33,044 nt of DNA. Source: Dehalococcoidia bacterium (GTDB lineage Bacteria; Chloroflexota; Dehalococcoidia; DSTF01; WHTK01). The notes under the pieces are model-generated. The model did not search any database, was not told where the DNA came from, and worked only from the letters and a program-made list of their open reading frames with translations. The stretch spans positions 1-33,044 of the forward strand of contig DATLYJ010000044.1 of NCBI GenBank assembly GCA_035574915.1, read 5' to 3'. Made by a program: the position numbers and the translations under genes. Positions 1 to 7,593 of this stretch are shown here, piece after piece (the stretch's first letter is position 1; each line of letters opens with the position of its first letter).

Positions 1-1421
1 GTGACGCCGTTGCGCGGGTCCGTTATTTGCGGGCCCGTGCCCGTGAGCGCCGCCTCCCGTTGCGCGACCGTGGAGGACGGACTGGCGCCGGCGAGCACGG
101 CCACTGCGCCCGAAACATGGGGCGCCGCCTGGGAAGTGCCGTACATCGGGAATCCCGCGGCCGTTATGCGCGCGCCGGGAGCGAGCAGCGAGAGAATGGA
201 GGCTGACTGCGAGAAGCAGGTGATTTGGTCGGCTGCTGTTGTGAAGTCCGTGCAATCGCTATACGCCACCCCTCCGATGTTGGCGTCATACACAGCACCC
301 ACGCTTACAGCCCCGGGCGTGCAGGCTGGGCTCGATATGCCGTTCGTAAAGCCCCCGAGAGCATATGCATCGTTGCCGGATGACACGATGGGCAACACGC
401 CGGCCTCGCGGACCCCTGCGAACGCCTCTAGATAGGGATTAGCGAGGCTGCACGCAACGGTGAAGTACGTCTCTGGAGAGCCAAGGCTCATGTTGGCCGC
501 AACGATGTTGTGCGCGCTCTGATTGTCGATGACCCAGTTGAGAGCCGAAACGATGTCTGAGGTTGCTGCACCTAGGGAACATGGCGGGCCTGGCACGGGC
601 TGAAAGACGTCAAGGCCAGCAACCTTTGCCCCTGGTGCCACCCCGACGGCGATTGCCGCGACGTTTGTTCCATGCGCACTGCACGCTGACGACCCGGGAG
701 CAAAGTCCTGTTTCACCGCGACCTTGCATGTCGCCGGCGTGCCAACAGCAGTACAACCAAAAGCTGAATTGAGCTCGTTCACCTCTGTGTCGAGGATGGC
801 AACGGTCGCGCCGGTGCCGGTGTGACCTGCACTCTCGGCAGCCGGCTGCCCAATCAGCGGCAGGCTCTGACCGAGCGACAGTTCAAGGAATCGATTGGCC
901 GCAACGGCCACCGACGGATCCCGGAGCACTGCCGCAAGGGCCGCCTCGGATCGGAAGCGCACGTGCTGAAGAGCAAAGTGCGTATAGTCTCGGAGAACCA
1001 CGGCCGCTCCGGCAGCCCGCGCCAGGGCTGTCGTCTTCAGCGTGGCGAATGCGGCAGCCTTGCGCCTGAGTATGTCGGCGTCATCCTTGGTGAGCCCTCG
1101 GCGCACCTTCTCGTCTCGGAACGCCGCAGTCACAGTCGAGGAGTCGACAACGAGGATCGCGTCCACCTGGCCGTCAGCGAGGATCGCGTCCAGCACAGCT
1201 CGGTCCAGCCGCCCCTGGCGCACGGCCTCCTCGAGTTCCTCCTGGGGAGTCGCCACCGCCGCGGCGATGCCAGAGGGGGCGCCAACTCTTTGCCGGACCA
1301 GGTCCTGAGGCGAGGCGCCACCGGCAGCGGCTGCCTGGTGGCCACTTCCGGAACCGCCGCTCGCGAGCAGGAGGGTGACGAGGATCAGCGCCGCGGAAGC
1401 AGGCGCGAGAAACCGGTTCAA
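1..1421 (-). CDS. Secreted subtilisin-like serine protease (S8 family), C-terminus cut by window edge
   Basis: An uninterrupted reading frame of 473 codons runs off the window start. The TTG at 1421 gives a typical signal peptide (MNRFL, then a hydrophobic stretch to about residue 20), and I found no upstream in-frame ATG or GTG, so I chose it. Residues about 85-185 look like an inhibitor-I9-type propeptide. The catalytic residues are visible: Asp211 (AILDTE, where DTG or DSG is usual), His250 (AHGTN), oxyanion Asn350 (SSGND) and Ser430 (GTSQAAPHVSG). Eight cysteines in the catalytic domain suggest disulfides and an extracellular location. Substrate is unknown. Codons such as GTT, GCA, CCA and TCT are frequent here but rare in the neighbours, which hints at transfer or relaxed selection. 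It lies downstream of the men operon on the same strand but has its own promoter. Confidence 0.9.
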   Translation of the reverse strand, partial: MNRFLAPASAALILVTLLLASGGSGSGHQAAAAGGASPQDLVRQRVGAPSGIAAAVATPQEELEEAVRQGRLDRAVLDAILADGQVDAILVVDSSTVTAAFRDEKVRRGLTKDDADILRRKAAAFATLKTTALARAAGAAVVLRDYTHFALQHVRFRSEAALAAVLRDPSVAVAANRFLELSLGQSLPLIGQPAAESAGHTGTGATVAILDTEVNELNSAFGCTAVGTPATCKVAVKQDFAPGSSACSAHGTNVAAIAVGVAPGAKVAGLDVFQPVPGPPCSLGAATSDIVSALNWVIDNQSAHNIVAANMSLGSPETYFTVACSLANPYLEAFAGVREAGVLPIVSSGNDAYALGGFTNGISSPACTPGAVSVGAVYDANIGGVAYSDCTDFTTAADQITCFSQSASILSLLAPGARITAAGFPMYGTSQAAPHVSGAVAVLAGASPSSTVAQREAALTGTGPQITDPRNGV

Positions 1422-1459
1422 CGGACGGGCCCGGCGGGGGAGGGGATACGCAGGGGCAT
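1418..1459 (-). CDS. Possible 13-codon leader peptide overlapping the protease start
   Basis: The ATG at 1459 opens a short frame encoding MPLRIPSPAGPVR. Its TGA stop overlaps the protease TTG start as TTGA, an arrangement typical of translational coupling. It lies downstream of the predicted promoter at 1490-1517, so it would be in the transcript. There is no clear Shine-Dalgarno sequence, and a GTG directly precedes the ATG in frame. It may be chance. Confidence 0.25.
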   Translation of the reverse strand: MPLRIPSPAGPVR

Positions 1460-1489
1460 CACAATTTCGCTTAACGGACGGCTGATTGG

Positions 1490-1517
1490 ATTATAAGGCC
1501 ATCACAATCGCGGGCAA
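1490..1517 (-). promoter_or_regulatory. Sigma-70-type promoter of the S8 protease
   Basis: On the minus strand TTGCCC (1512-1517) is followed after 16 nt by a perfect TATAAT (1490-1495). Transcription would begin near 1483, about 60 nt before the TTG start. The 9-mer ATTGTGATG occurs twice: at 1500-1508, between the -35 and -10 elements, and at 1457-1465, in the leader. Confidence 0.55.
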
Positions 1518-1542
1518 ATACTCCCGCGCGAGATTTCCCTGA

Positions 1543-1571
1543 AGGCGCCGCCGCCAGCGCGCCCGGCGCCT
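1543..1571 (-). terminator. Hairpin at the end of menE (weak terminator candidate)
   Basis: AGGCGCCG (1543-1550) and CGGCGCCT (1564-1571) form a perfect 8-bp inverted repeat with a 13-nt loop, overlapping the menE stop codon. No T-tract follows on the minus strand, so intrinsic termination would be weak. The next promoter starts about 25 bp further on, which fits an operon end here. Confidence 0.3.
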
Positions 1572-3039
1572 AACCGCCGTGGCGCTCGCGGAGCTCGCGG
1601 CGCAGGAGCTTGCCGGAGGCCGTCCGGGGCAACTCCGGCAGGAAGACGAAGGTACGCGGGGCCTTGTAGCCGGCAAGGCGCTCGCGGCACCAGGCCCGCA
1701 GCGCCTCGGCGCCGGCCTCGGCGCCCGGCTCGAGCACCACCGCCGCCGCCACGCGCTGGCCCCACTCCCGGTCGGGAAGCGCGAACACGCCCGCCTCCCG
1801 CACCGCCGCGTGCGCCTCCAGCACCGCCTCCACCTCCGCCGGGTACACGTTCTCGCCCCCCGTCACGATGAGGTCGTCGCGACGGTCGGCCACATACAGG
1901 TAGCCCTCGCTGTCCAGGTAGCCGTAGTCGCCCGTGCGCAGGCTGCCGTCGCGCAGGGCGGCCGCGGTCGCCTCCGGCCGGCGCCAGTAACCGGCCATCA
2001 CCGTCGGCCCCCGCACGGCGATCTCGCCCGCCTCGCCCGCCGGGGCGGCGCTGCCGTCCTCCCGCACGATGCTCAGCACCACCGTCAGCAGCGGCTTACC
2101 GGCCGACCCCGGCTTCGCAGCCGCCTCTTCCGGCAGGAGGGTCGACACCTGCGACGCCGCCTCCGTGAGCCCGTAAGTCGGCGCCACCGGTATGCCGCGG
2201 CGCAGGCACTCCTGCACCAGGTCCGCCGGCGCCGGGCCGCCGCCGAGGAGCACGCAGCGGAGCCTGGGGTGGTACGCGCCCTCATGCGCCGCCAGCATCC
2301 GCCGCAGCATCGTCGCCACCAGCGACACGATCGTCACATCGCCCCCGCTCAGGGCCTCGTTCACCCGCGCCGCGTCGAAGCCCTCGTGCACCTCGACCGT
2401 CATGCCGTACAGCACGCCGCGGAGCAGGATGGAGAGCCCGCCGACGTGGAACAGCGGCATGCAGGCGAGCCAGCGGTCGTCGTCCCGCACGCCCAGGTTC
2501 GCGGCCGAGCCGAGGGCGTTCCACAGGTGGTTGCCATAGGTGAGCATCGCCCCTTTTGGCCGCCCGCTCGTCCCGGAGGTGTAGATGATGCTGTGCAGCG
2601 CATCAAGGTCGAACTGACCCGCCTCCCCCATCGCCTCGCCGCCCGCCTCCGAGACCTCCTCCAGCGTCGCGAGCGCGCAGCGCGAAGGCGGTATGGGAGC
2701 GCCTCCGGCCGCCACCAGCAGCGCCGGCTCGCTGTCTGCGAGCTGCCAGGCCAACTCCGCGTCCGTTAAGCGCGTGTTGAGCGGCACCAGGGCGGCCCCG
2801 GCGCGCATCACGCCGAACACCACCTTGGCGAAGGCGGCGCTGTTCGGCGCCAGCAGCGCCACATGGTCGCCCGGCTTCACGCCCAGCGCCCGCAAGCGGC
2901 CTGCGACCCCGGAGGCCGCGGCGTCCAGGTCCGCGAAGCTAAGCGTCCCCTCACGCGAGACGATCGCCGTCCTCGCGGGCGACGCCGCGGCCCGTTGCCG
3001 GAGCCAGTCCGGCGTCGTCAGGCTCGGCTTCCCGCTCAC
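1570..3039 (-). CDS. menE: o-Succinylbenzoate-CoA ligase MenE
   Basis: Adenylate-forming ligase of 489 residues that would activate o-succinylbenzoate with ATP and CoA to OSB-CoA. Visible core motifs are the ATP-binding P-loop IIYTSGTSGRPKG (about 151-163), TYGLTEAAS, the hinge region with GDYGYLD and VADRRDDLIVTGGEN, and the C-terminal catalytic lysine in RTASGKLLRREL. Motifs alone do not separate it from other acyl-CoA ligases; the call as MenE rests on its place as last gene of a complete men cluster, directly after menC. The GTG start at 3039 overlaps the menC stop as GTGA, so translation is probably coupled. Confidence 0.9.
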   Translation of the reverse strand: MSGKPSLTTPDWLRQRAAASPARTAIVSREGTLSFADLDAAASGVAGRLRALGVKPGDHVALLAPNSAAFAKVVFGVMRAGAALVPLNTRLTDAELAWQLADSEPALLVAAGGAPIPPSRCALATLEEVSEAGGEAMGEAGQFDLDALHSIIYTSGTSGRPKGAMLTYGNHLWNALGSAANLGVRDDDRWLACMPLFHVGGLSILLRGVLYGMTVEVHEGFDAARVNEALSGGDVTIVSLVATMLRRMLAAHEGAYHPRLRCVLLGGGPAPADLVQECLRRGIPVAPTYGLTEAASQVSTLLPEEAAAKPGSAGKPLLTVVLSIVREDGSAAPAGEAGEIAVRGPTVMAGYWRRPEATAAALRDGSLRTGDYGYLDSEGYLYVADRRDDLIVTGGENVYPAEVEAVLEAHAAVREAGVFALPDREWGQRVAAAVVLEPGAEAGAEALRAWCRERLAGYKAPRTFVFLPELPRTASGKLLRRELRERHGG

Positions 3040-4121
3040 AGCTCGAAGACCGTCGTGCAGTAGCGCGCCACGGCCGCCGGGTCCAGCTCGACGCCGAGGC
3101 CGGGCGCCTCAGGGACGGCCATCGTGCCGCCCTCGGCCGAGGGCGGGCTCGCGGCGAGCGCCGACTCCAGGAGCCCGAGCGTCGCGAGCCCGTGCGCGGT
3201 CTCCGGCGCCATCGCCGAAGCCAGGTGCAGCGCCGCCGCCGTCCCGACCGCCGTGTCGATGCTCGTCGTGAACGTGACCTTCACCCCCACCGCCAGGGCG
3301 GAGGCCGCGACCTCCCTGGCCGCGGTTATGCCGCCGATGGCCACGGGCTTGAGCACCAGCACGTCCGCCGCGCCAGACCGCAGCACCCGGTGCGCCGCCG
3401 CGGCGTCCGAGATCTCCTCGTCCGCGGCCAGCGGCACCCGCGTCGAGTCCCGCAGCCGCCGGAACGCCTCGAGGTTCCCCGGCGGTATCGGCTGCTCGAT
3501 GTACTCCGGCTCATAGGGGGCGAAGTTCTTGATCATGTGGAAAGCCACATCCTCGTCCCAGGCCCCGTTCGCGTCCAGGCGCAGCCCGCGGTCCGGCCCC
3601 GCCGCGCCCCGGGCCGCCTTCACCCGCTCGATCTCCTCCCGCGCGCTGGCCGCTATCCCCACCTTGAGCTTCAGGCAGTCGAAGCCGGCGCGGCAGGCGG
3701 CGGACGCCTGCTCGTACACCACCTCCGGCGCCACCGCCGTGACCAGCGCGTTCACCTCCACCTCGCTGGCCGGCGAGGCCGCCAGCACCAGCGCCAGCGG
3801 CCGCTGCCAGGAGCGCGCCAGGAGGTCCCACGCGGCCATGTCGACGGCCGCGCCCGCAGGCCCCGGGCCGGTGCCCTCCACGATCGCCTCGACCTCCCGC
3901 CCGATCGCCGCGCGCAGCGTGGCCTCGACGCTCCGGCCGAAGGCCTCGATGTCCCCCGCCGCGTCCGGCAAGAGCGACGCCTCCCCCAGGCCCGTAAGGC
4001 CGGACTCCGACCGCAGCTCGACTATGAAGCCTTCGCGCGCGGCCGCGGAGCCGCGGGCGGTGGCGTAAGGCTGGCGAAAGGGCACCCGGTAGCGCAGCAA
4101 GCGGGCGCCCGCGACCTTCAT
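3036..4121 (-). CDS. menC: o-Succinylbenzoate synthase MenC
   Basis: Enolase-superfamily enzyme of 361 residues that dehydrates SHCHC to o-succinylbenzoate. The TIM-barrel active site is visible: KxK at 151-153 (KLKVG), metal ligands Asp183 (DANGAW), Glu209 (IEQP) and Asp234 (AADEE), and the second catalytic Lys258 (LVLKP). Family members can also be N-acylamino-acid racemases or dipeptide epimerases. The neighbours menB and menE make the OSB synthase role by far the most likely. The ATG lies 4 nt after the menB stop. Confidence 0.92.
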   Translation of the reverse strand: MKVAGARLLRYRVPFRQPYATARGSAAAREGFIVELRSESGLTGLGEASLLPDAAGDIEAFGRSVEATLRAAIGREVEAIVEGTGPGPAGAAVDMAAWDLLARSWQRPLALVLAASPASEVEVNALVTAVAPEVVYEQASAACRAGFDCLKLKVGIAASAREEIERVKAARGAAGPDRGLRLDANGAWDEDVAFHMIKNFAPYEPEYIEQPIPPGNLEAFRRLRDSTRVPLAADEEISDAAAAHRVLRSGAADVLVLKPVAIGGITAAREVAASALAVGVKVTFTTSIDTAVGTAAALHLASAMAPETAHGLATLGLLESALAASPPSAEGGTMAVPEAPGLGVELDPAAVARYCTTVFEL

Positions 4122-4125
4122 GGGC

Positions 4126-4944
4126 CTACGGGAAGCGCGGGAAGCGCGAGAAGTCGGGCTTGCGCTTCTCGAGGAAGGCGTTCTTGCCCTCCTTCGCCTC
4201 GTCCGTCAGGTAGTAGAGCAGCGTCGCGTCCCCGGCGAACTGCTGCAGGCCGGCAAGGCCGTCCTCGGCTGCGCTGAAAGCCGCCTTGATGAACCGCAGG
4301 GCCAGCGGGCTCTTCTCCAGGATCTCCTTGCACCACTGCACCGTCTCCTCCTCCAGGCGCTCGAGGGGGACGACGGCGTTCACCAGGCCCATCTCGTACG
4401 CCCTGCGGGCGTCGTACTGCCGGCAGAGGAACCAGAACTCCTTCGCCCGCTTGTCGCCCACCAGCCGCGCGAGCAGGGACGATCCGAAGCCGGCGTCGAA
4501 GCTGCCGACCCGCGGCCCCGTCTGGCCGAAGATGGCGTTGTCCGCGGCGATGGTCAGGTCGCAGACCACGTGCAGGACGTGGCCGCCGCCGATCGCGTAT
4601 CCGGCGACCATCGCGATCACCGGCTTGGGCAGCGCCCGTATCTGCCGTTGCAGTTCGAGGACGTTGAGCCGGGGCACGCCGTCGTCGCCGACGTAGCCGC
4701 CGTCGCCCCGGATTCGCTGGTCGCCTCCGGAGCAGAAGGCCTGCGTGCCGGCGCCGGTAAGGATGATGACCCCCACGCGGTTGTCCTCGTGCGCCCGGCT
4801 GAAGGCGTCCGACAGCTCGAACAGCGTCTGCGGACGGAAGGCGTTACGCACCTCCGGCCGGTTGATCGTGATCTTGGCGATCCCCTCGTAGTACTCGAAG
4901 AGGATGTCCTTGTATTCCCGGATCGGCTCCCAGTTGAACCCCAT
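4126..4944 (-). CDS. menB: 1,4-Dihydroxy-2-naphthoyl-CoA synthase MenB
   Basis: Crotonase-fold enzyme of 272 residues that cyclises OSB-CoA to DHNA-CoA, closing the naphthoquinone ring. Family-specific signatures are very clear: the FCSGGDQ oxyanion segment, the [18 protein letters not shown] block, [24 protein letters not shown], and the MenB tail [13 protein letters not shown] ending in [13 protein letters not shown]. Length matches the family. The start codon follows the menH stop by one nucleotide (TGACATG). It is the last pathway step encoded here; a DHNA-CoA thioesterase, MenA and MenG are not in the window. Confidence 0.96.
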   Translation of the reverse strand: MGFNWEPIREYKDILFEYYEGIAKITINRPEVRNAFRPQTLFELSDAFSRAHEDNRVGVIILTGAGTQAFCSGGDQRIRGDGGYVGDDGVPRLNVLELQRQIRALPKPVIAMVAGYAIGGGHVLHVVCDLTIAADNAIFGQTGPRVGSFDAGFGSSLLARLVGDKRAKEFWFLCRQYDARRAYEMGLVNAVVPLERLEEETVQWCKEILEKSPLALRFIKAAFSAAEDGLAGLQQFAGDATLLYYLTDEAKEGKNAFLEKRKPDFSRFPRFP

Positions 4945-4945
4945 G

Positions 4946-5776
4946 TCAGGCCTCCACCTTTTCGCTCAATAGAAACCTTGTCAGGAACTCGCCCGCCGCT
5001 TCGGCGAATGCCTCCGGGCGTTCGAAGTGCGTCGCGTGCCCCGCGCCCGGGATGATGCGCACCTCCGCGCCCGGGACCAGCGCCGCCATCGACCGCGCCA
5101 GGGCCGCGTAGCGGGCGTCCAGTTCGCCGGCCACGAACAGGACCGGCAGCCGCAGTCCCGGCAGCCGGTCGAAGACGTAGTCCTGCGCGCCGGCGCCCAT
5201 GCCCCGCAGGCTGTTCGCCAGCCCCCTGGGCGAGTTCTGGAGCCGCTGCGCCCGCAGCGCCGCTCGCCGTGACTCCGGCAGCAGCTTCTGGCTCTCCCAC
5301 AGCGGTATCGACTGCCAGTAGTCCACGAAGGCCTCGATGCCTTCGCGCTCGATGCGCTCCGCCAGCGCCTCGTCGCTGGCTACGCGCGCCGCCCGCTCGG
5401 CGGCGTCCGCGATGCCGGCCGACGCGCTCTCGATGACGAGCGCGCTCACTCGCTCTGGCCGCCCGAGCGCGAACTGCAGCGCCAGCCGGCCGCCCATCGA
5501 GTAGCCGGCGAGCGCCGCCCGCTCGATGCCCAGGGCATCGAGCAGGGCCGCGAGGTCGGCGCAGAAGGCCGGCGCCGTGTAGCGCTCGACGCTGGCCGGC
5601 GAGTCGGAATCGCCGTGCCCCGTTATGTCGACCGCAACCGCACGGAGGCGCGGCCAGCGCTCGGCGATCGGCCGCCAGTTCGTCGCGCGGCCCGTGAACC
5701 CGTGCAAGAGCACCACGGGCGGCCCCTCGCCCCAGACCTCCACGTTCAGGCCGATGCCGTTGACCTGCACGCGCAT
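4946..5776 (-). CDS. menH: SHCHC synthase MenH (alpha/beta hydrolase)
   Basis: Alpha/beta-hydrolase of 276 residues, predicted to eliminate pyruvate from SEPHCHC to give SHCHC. The oxyanion loop HGFTG (25-29), nucleophile Ser93 in GYSMGGR, Asp220 (AGELDARY) and His247 ([12 protein letters not shown]) form the triad. GYSMGGR and the order of residues match MenH of other bacteria. A general esterase cannot be excluded by motifs alone, but its place between menD and menB fixes the role. Its ATG overlaps the menD stop by one base (TGATG). Confidence 0.92.
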   Translation of the reverse strand: MRVQVNGIGLNVEVWGEGPPVVLLHGFTGRATNWRPIAERWPRLRAVAVDITGHGDSDSPASVERYTAPAFCADLAALLDALGIERAALAGYSMGGRLALQFALGRPERVSALVIESASAGIADAAERAARVASDEALAERIEREGIEAFVDYWQSIPLWESQKLLPESRRAALRAQRLQNSPRGLANSLRGMGAGAQDYVFDRLPGLRLPVLFVAGELDARYAALARSMAALVPGAEVRIIPGAGHATHFERPEAFAEAAGEFLTRFLLSEKVEA

Positions 5777-7593
5777 CAGCGCCCCTCCAGGGCGCCGGCC
5801 TTCTCGCGCTCGCGCGCCAGCGCCTCGCTCACCTTGGACCAGATGTCGCGGTGCACGGCCAGGTTCTCGGCGCGGTCGGTCCGCACCTCGATGAGGGTGA
5901 CCCCCGCGCTCCCCAGCGATCGCGCGACCGCCGCGTCGAACTCATCCGGGCTCTGCGGACAGGCGTAGTCGAGCCCGTAGAGCGCGGCCGCGTGCTCGAA
6001 GGTGAGCCCGTGCGGCGTGCCGAAAAGCTCCTCGAAGTGCTCCCCCTGCTCGGCCTGCGGCAGGAAGGAGAAGATCGCGCCGCCATCGTTGTTGATCACC
6101 ACGATCGTCGCGTTGATGCCGTGGCGCTTCGCCGCGAAGAGGCCGTTCATGTCGTGGTAGAGCGAGATGTCACCCAGGACGAGCACCGTGGGCTGGCCGC
6201 TGGCGGCCGCGACCCCGAGCGCCGTCGAGACCACGCCGTCGATGCCGCTCGCGCCTCGGTTGGCCAGAAAGCGCAACCTCTTCGCGCTCGCGGGCCAGAA
6301 GGAGTCGAGGTCGCGCACCGGCATGCTGTTGCCGGCGAAGACGACCGAGTCCTCCGGCACGAGTTCCGCGAGGCGGCGGAACACAAGCGGCTCCGTGAGC
6401 TTCCCGCAGCCGCCGATCTCGGACTCGATGACCGCGGCGGCCGTCTCGTTCGCGCGGCGCCAGGCGTCGAGCCAGGCGCGCTGCTCCGCGGCGCCGGGAC
6501 CGGGCCCTTCGCCGGGCCCGTGGTCCGCTTCGCCGTAGGCCTCCGCCACCTGCTCGATCAGGCCCATCGCCTGCAGGCCGGACCCCCAGCCGATGTGGCT
6601 CGCCGTCCGCGCGGGGTCTACCCATGTCTCCGGGGGCGTCACGACTATCTGGACGGCCTCGCTGTTCCTCTCGAGGAACTGCTGCAGCGGCTTGGAAGTC
6701 GGCACGGCGCCGATGCGCACCACGTAGTCGAAGGCCAGGCTCGCCGCCGTCGCCTCGTCCCTGAGAAAGGCGTCGTAGCGGTCGATCACGGGCCCCGCCA
6801 GGGCGCCGCACCTCAGCTGCGAGAACGCATCGGCGAGCACGGGTATGCCCCGCCGCAGCGCCGCGCTCAGGGCCTCATGGCCGCCGTTGCCCGCGTCCAT
6901 CGGGCCGCAGACGACGAGGCCTCTGGCCGCCGGCCCGAGTTTCGCCCGTAGGTCGGGAATGTCCAGCGAGGGGTGGGAGGGGCTGCCTCGGCTCACGGCC
7001 GTGAGCCGCCGAGGCCGGGCCTCCGCGGCCTCGTCCCTCTGGCGCGGCGCCGGCACCAGCGGCTCCCGGAACGGGAAATTCAGGTGCACCGGCCCGGGCG
7101 GCGCCGAGAGCGCGGTCGCGACGGCGCGGTCGGCGGCATAGCGGGCGTGGCGGACGGCGAGCGGTGTCGCTTCGGGCAGCAGCATCTCCTCGAAACGTTT
7201 GGCGTGCGACCCGTACAGACGCACCTGGTCGATCGTCTGCAGCGCGCCCACGTCGCGCAGCTCCTGGGGGCGGTCGGCCGTGAGCACCAGCAGCGGCGTC
7301 TGCCCGTACTTCGCCTCTACCACCGCGGGCAGGAAGTTCGCCGCCGCCGTGCCGGAGGTGCACACCACGGCCGCGGGCCGGCGCTGGGCCTTCGATATTC
7401 CGAGCGCGAAGAATGCCGCCGACCGCTCGTCCAGGTGCATCCACGTCCTCAGCTTCGGGTGCTCCCGTACCAGCATCGCCAGCGGCGTCGAGCGCGAACC
7501 GGGGCACACCACCACGTCCGTGACGCCGCAAAGCGCCATCTCGTCGACGAATGCCCCGACGTATGCCCGCAGGGCGACGGCGTGCGCGTCCAC
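5776..7593 (-). CDS. menD: SEPHCHC synthase MenD (ThDP-dependent)
   Basis: Thiamine-diphosphate enzyme of 605 residues that joins isochorismate and 2-oxoglutarate. The N-terminal pyrimidine-binding domain shows VVCPGSRSTPLA and SGTAAANFLPAVVEA, followed by TADRPQELRDVGA. The C-terminal ThDP/metal motif is LGDISLYHDMNG with VINNDGGAIFSFLPQ. The frame stays open upstream to 8001 inside menF, but that extension is arginine-rich out-of-frame menF sequence. The GTG at 7593, overlapping the menF stop as TAGTG, gives the normal family N-terminus and is the start I chose. Confidence 0.95.
   Translation of the reverse strand: MDAHAVALRAYVGAFVDEMALCGVTDVVVCPGSRSTPLAMLVREHPKLRTWMHLDERSAAFFALGISKAQRRPAAVVCTSGTAAANFLPAVVEAKYGQTPLLVLTADRPQELRDVGALQTIDQVRLYGSHAKRFEEMLLPEATPLAVRHARYAADRAVATALSAPPGPVHLNFPFREPLVPAPRQRDEAAEARPRRLTAVSRGSPSHPSLDIPDLRAKLGPAARGLVVCGPMDAGNGGHEALSAALRRGIPVLADAFSQLRCGALAGPVIDRYDAFLRDEATAASLAFDYVVRIGAVPTSKPLQQFLERNSEAVQIVVTPPETWVDPARTASHIGWGSGLQAMGLIEQVAEAYGEADHGPGEGPGPGAAEQRAWLDAWRRANETAAAVIESEIGGCGKLTEPLVFRRLAELVPEDSVVFAGNSMPVRDLDSFWPASAKRLRFLANRGASGIDGVVSTALGVAAASGQPTVLVLGDISLYHDMNGLFAAKRHGINATIVVINNDGGAIFSFLPQAEQGEHFEELFGTPHGLTFEHAAALYGLDYACPQSPDEFDAAVARSLGSAGVTLIEVRTDRAENLAVHRDIWSKVSEALAREREKAGALEGR

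Noticed and set aside
1-435. 144-codon plus-strand frame at the window start
   Set aside because: It is antisense to the S8 protease, whose full catalytic triad is readable on the minus strand.
1151-1192. 27-bp tandem repeat in the protease gene
   Set aside because: It is two imperfect copies of nine codons (DAILADGQV, DAILVVDSS) inside the propeptide region; too short to be more than a local duplication.
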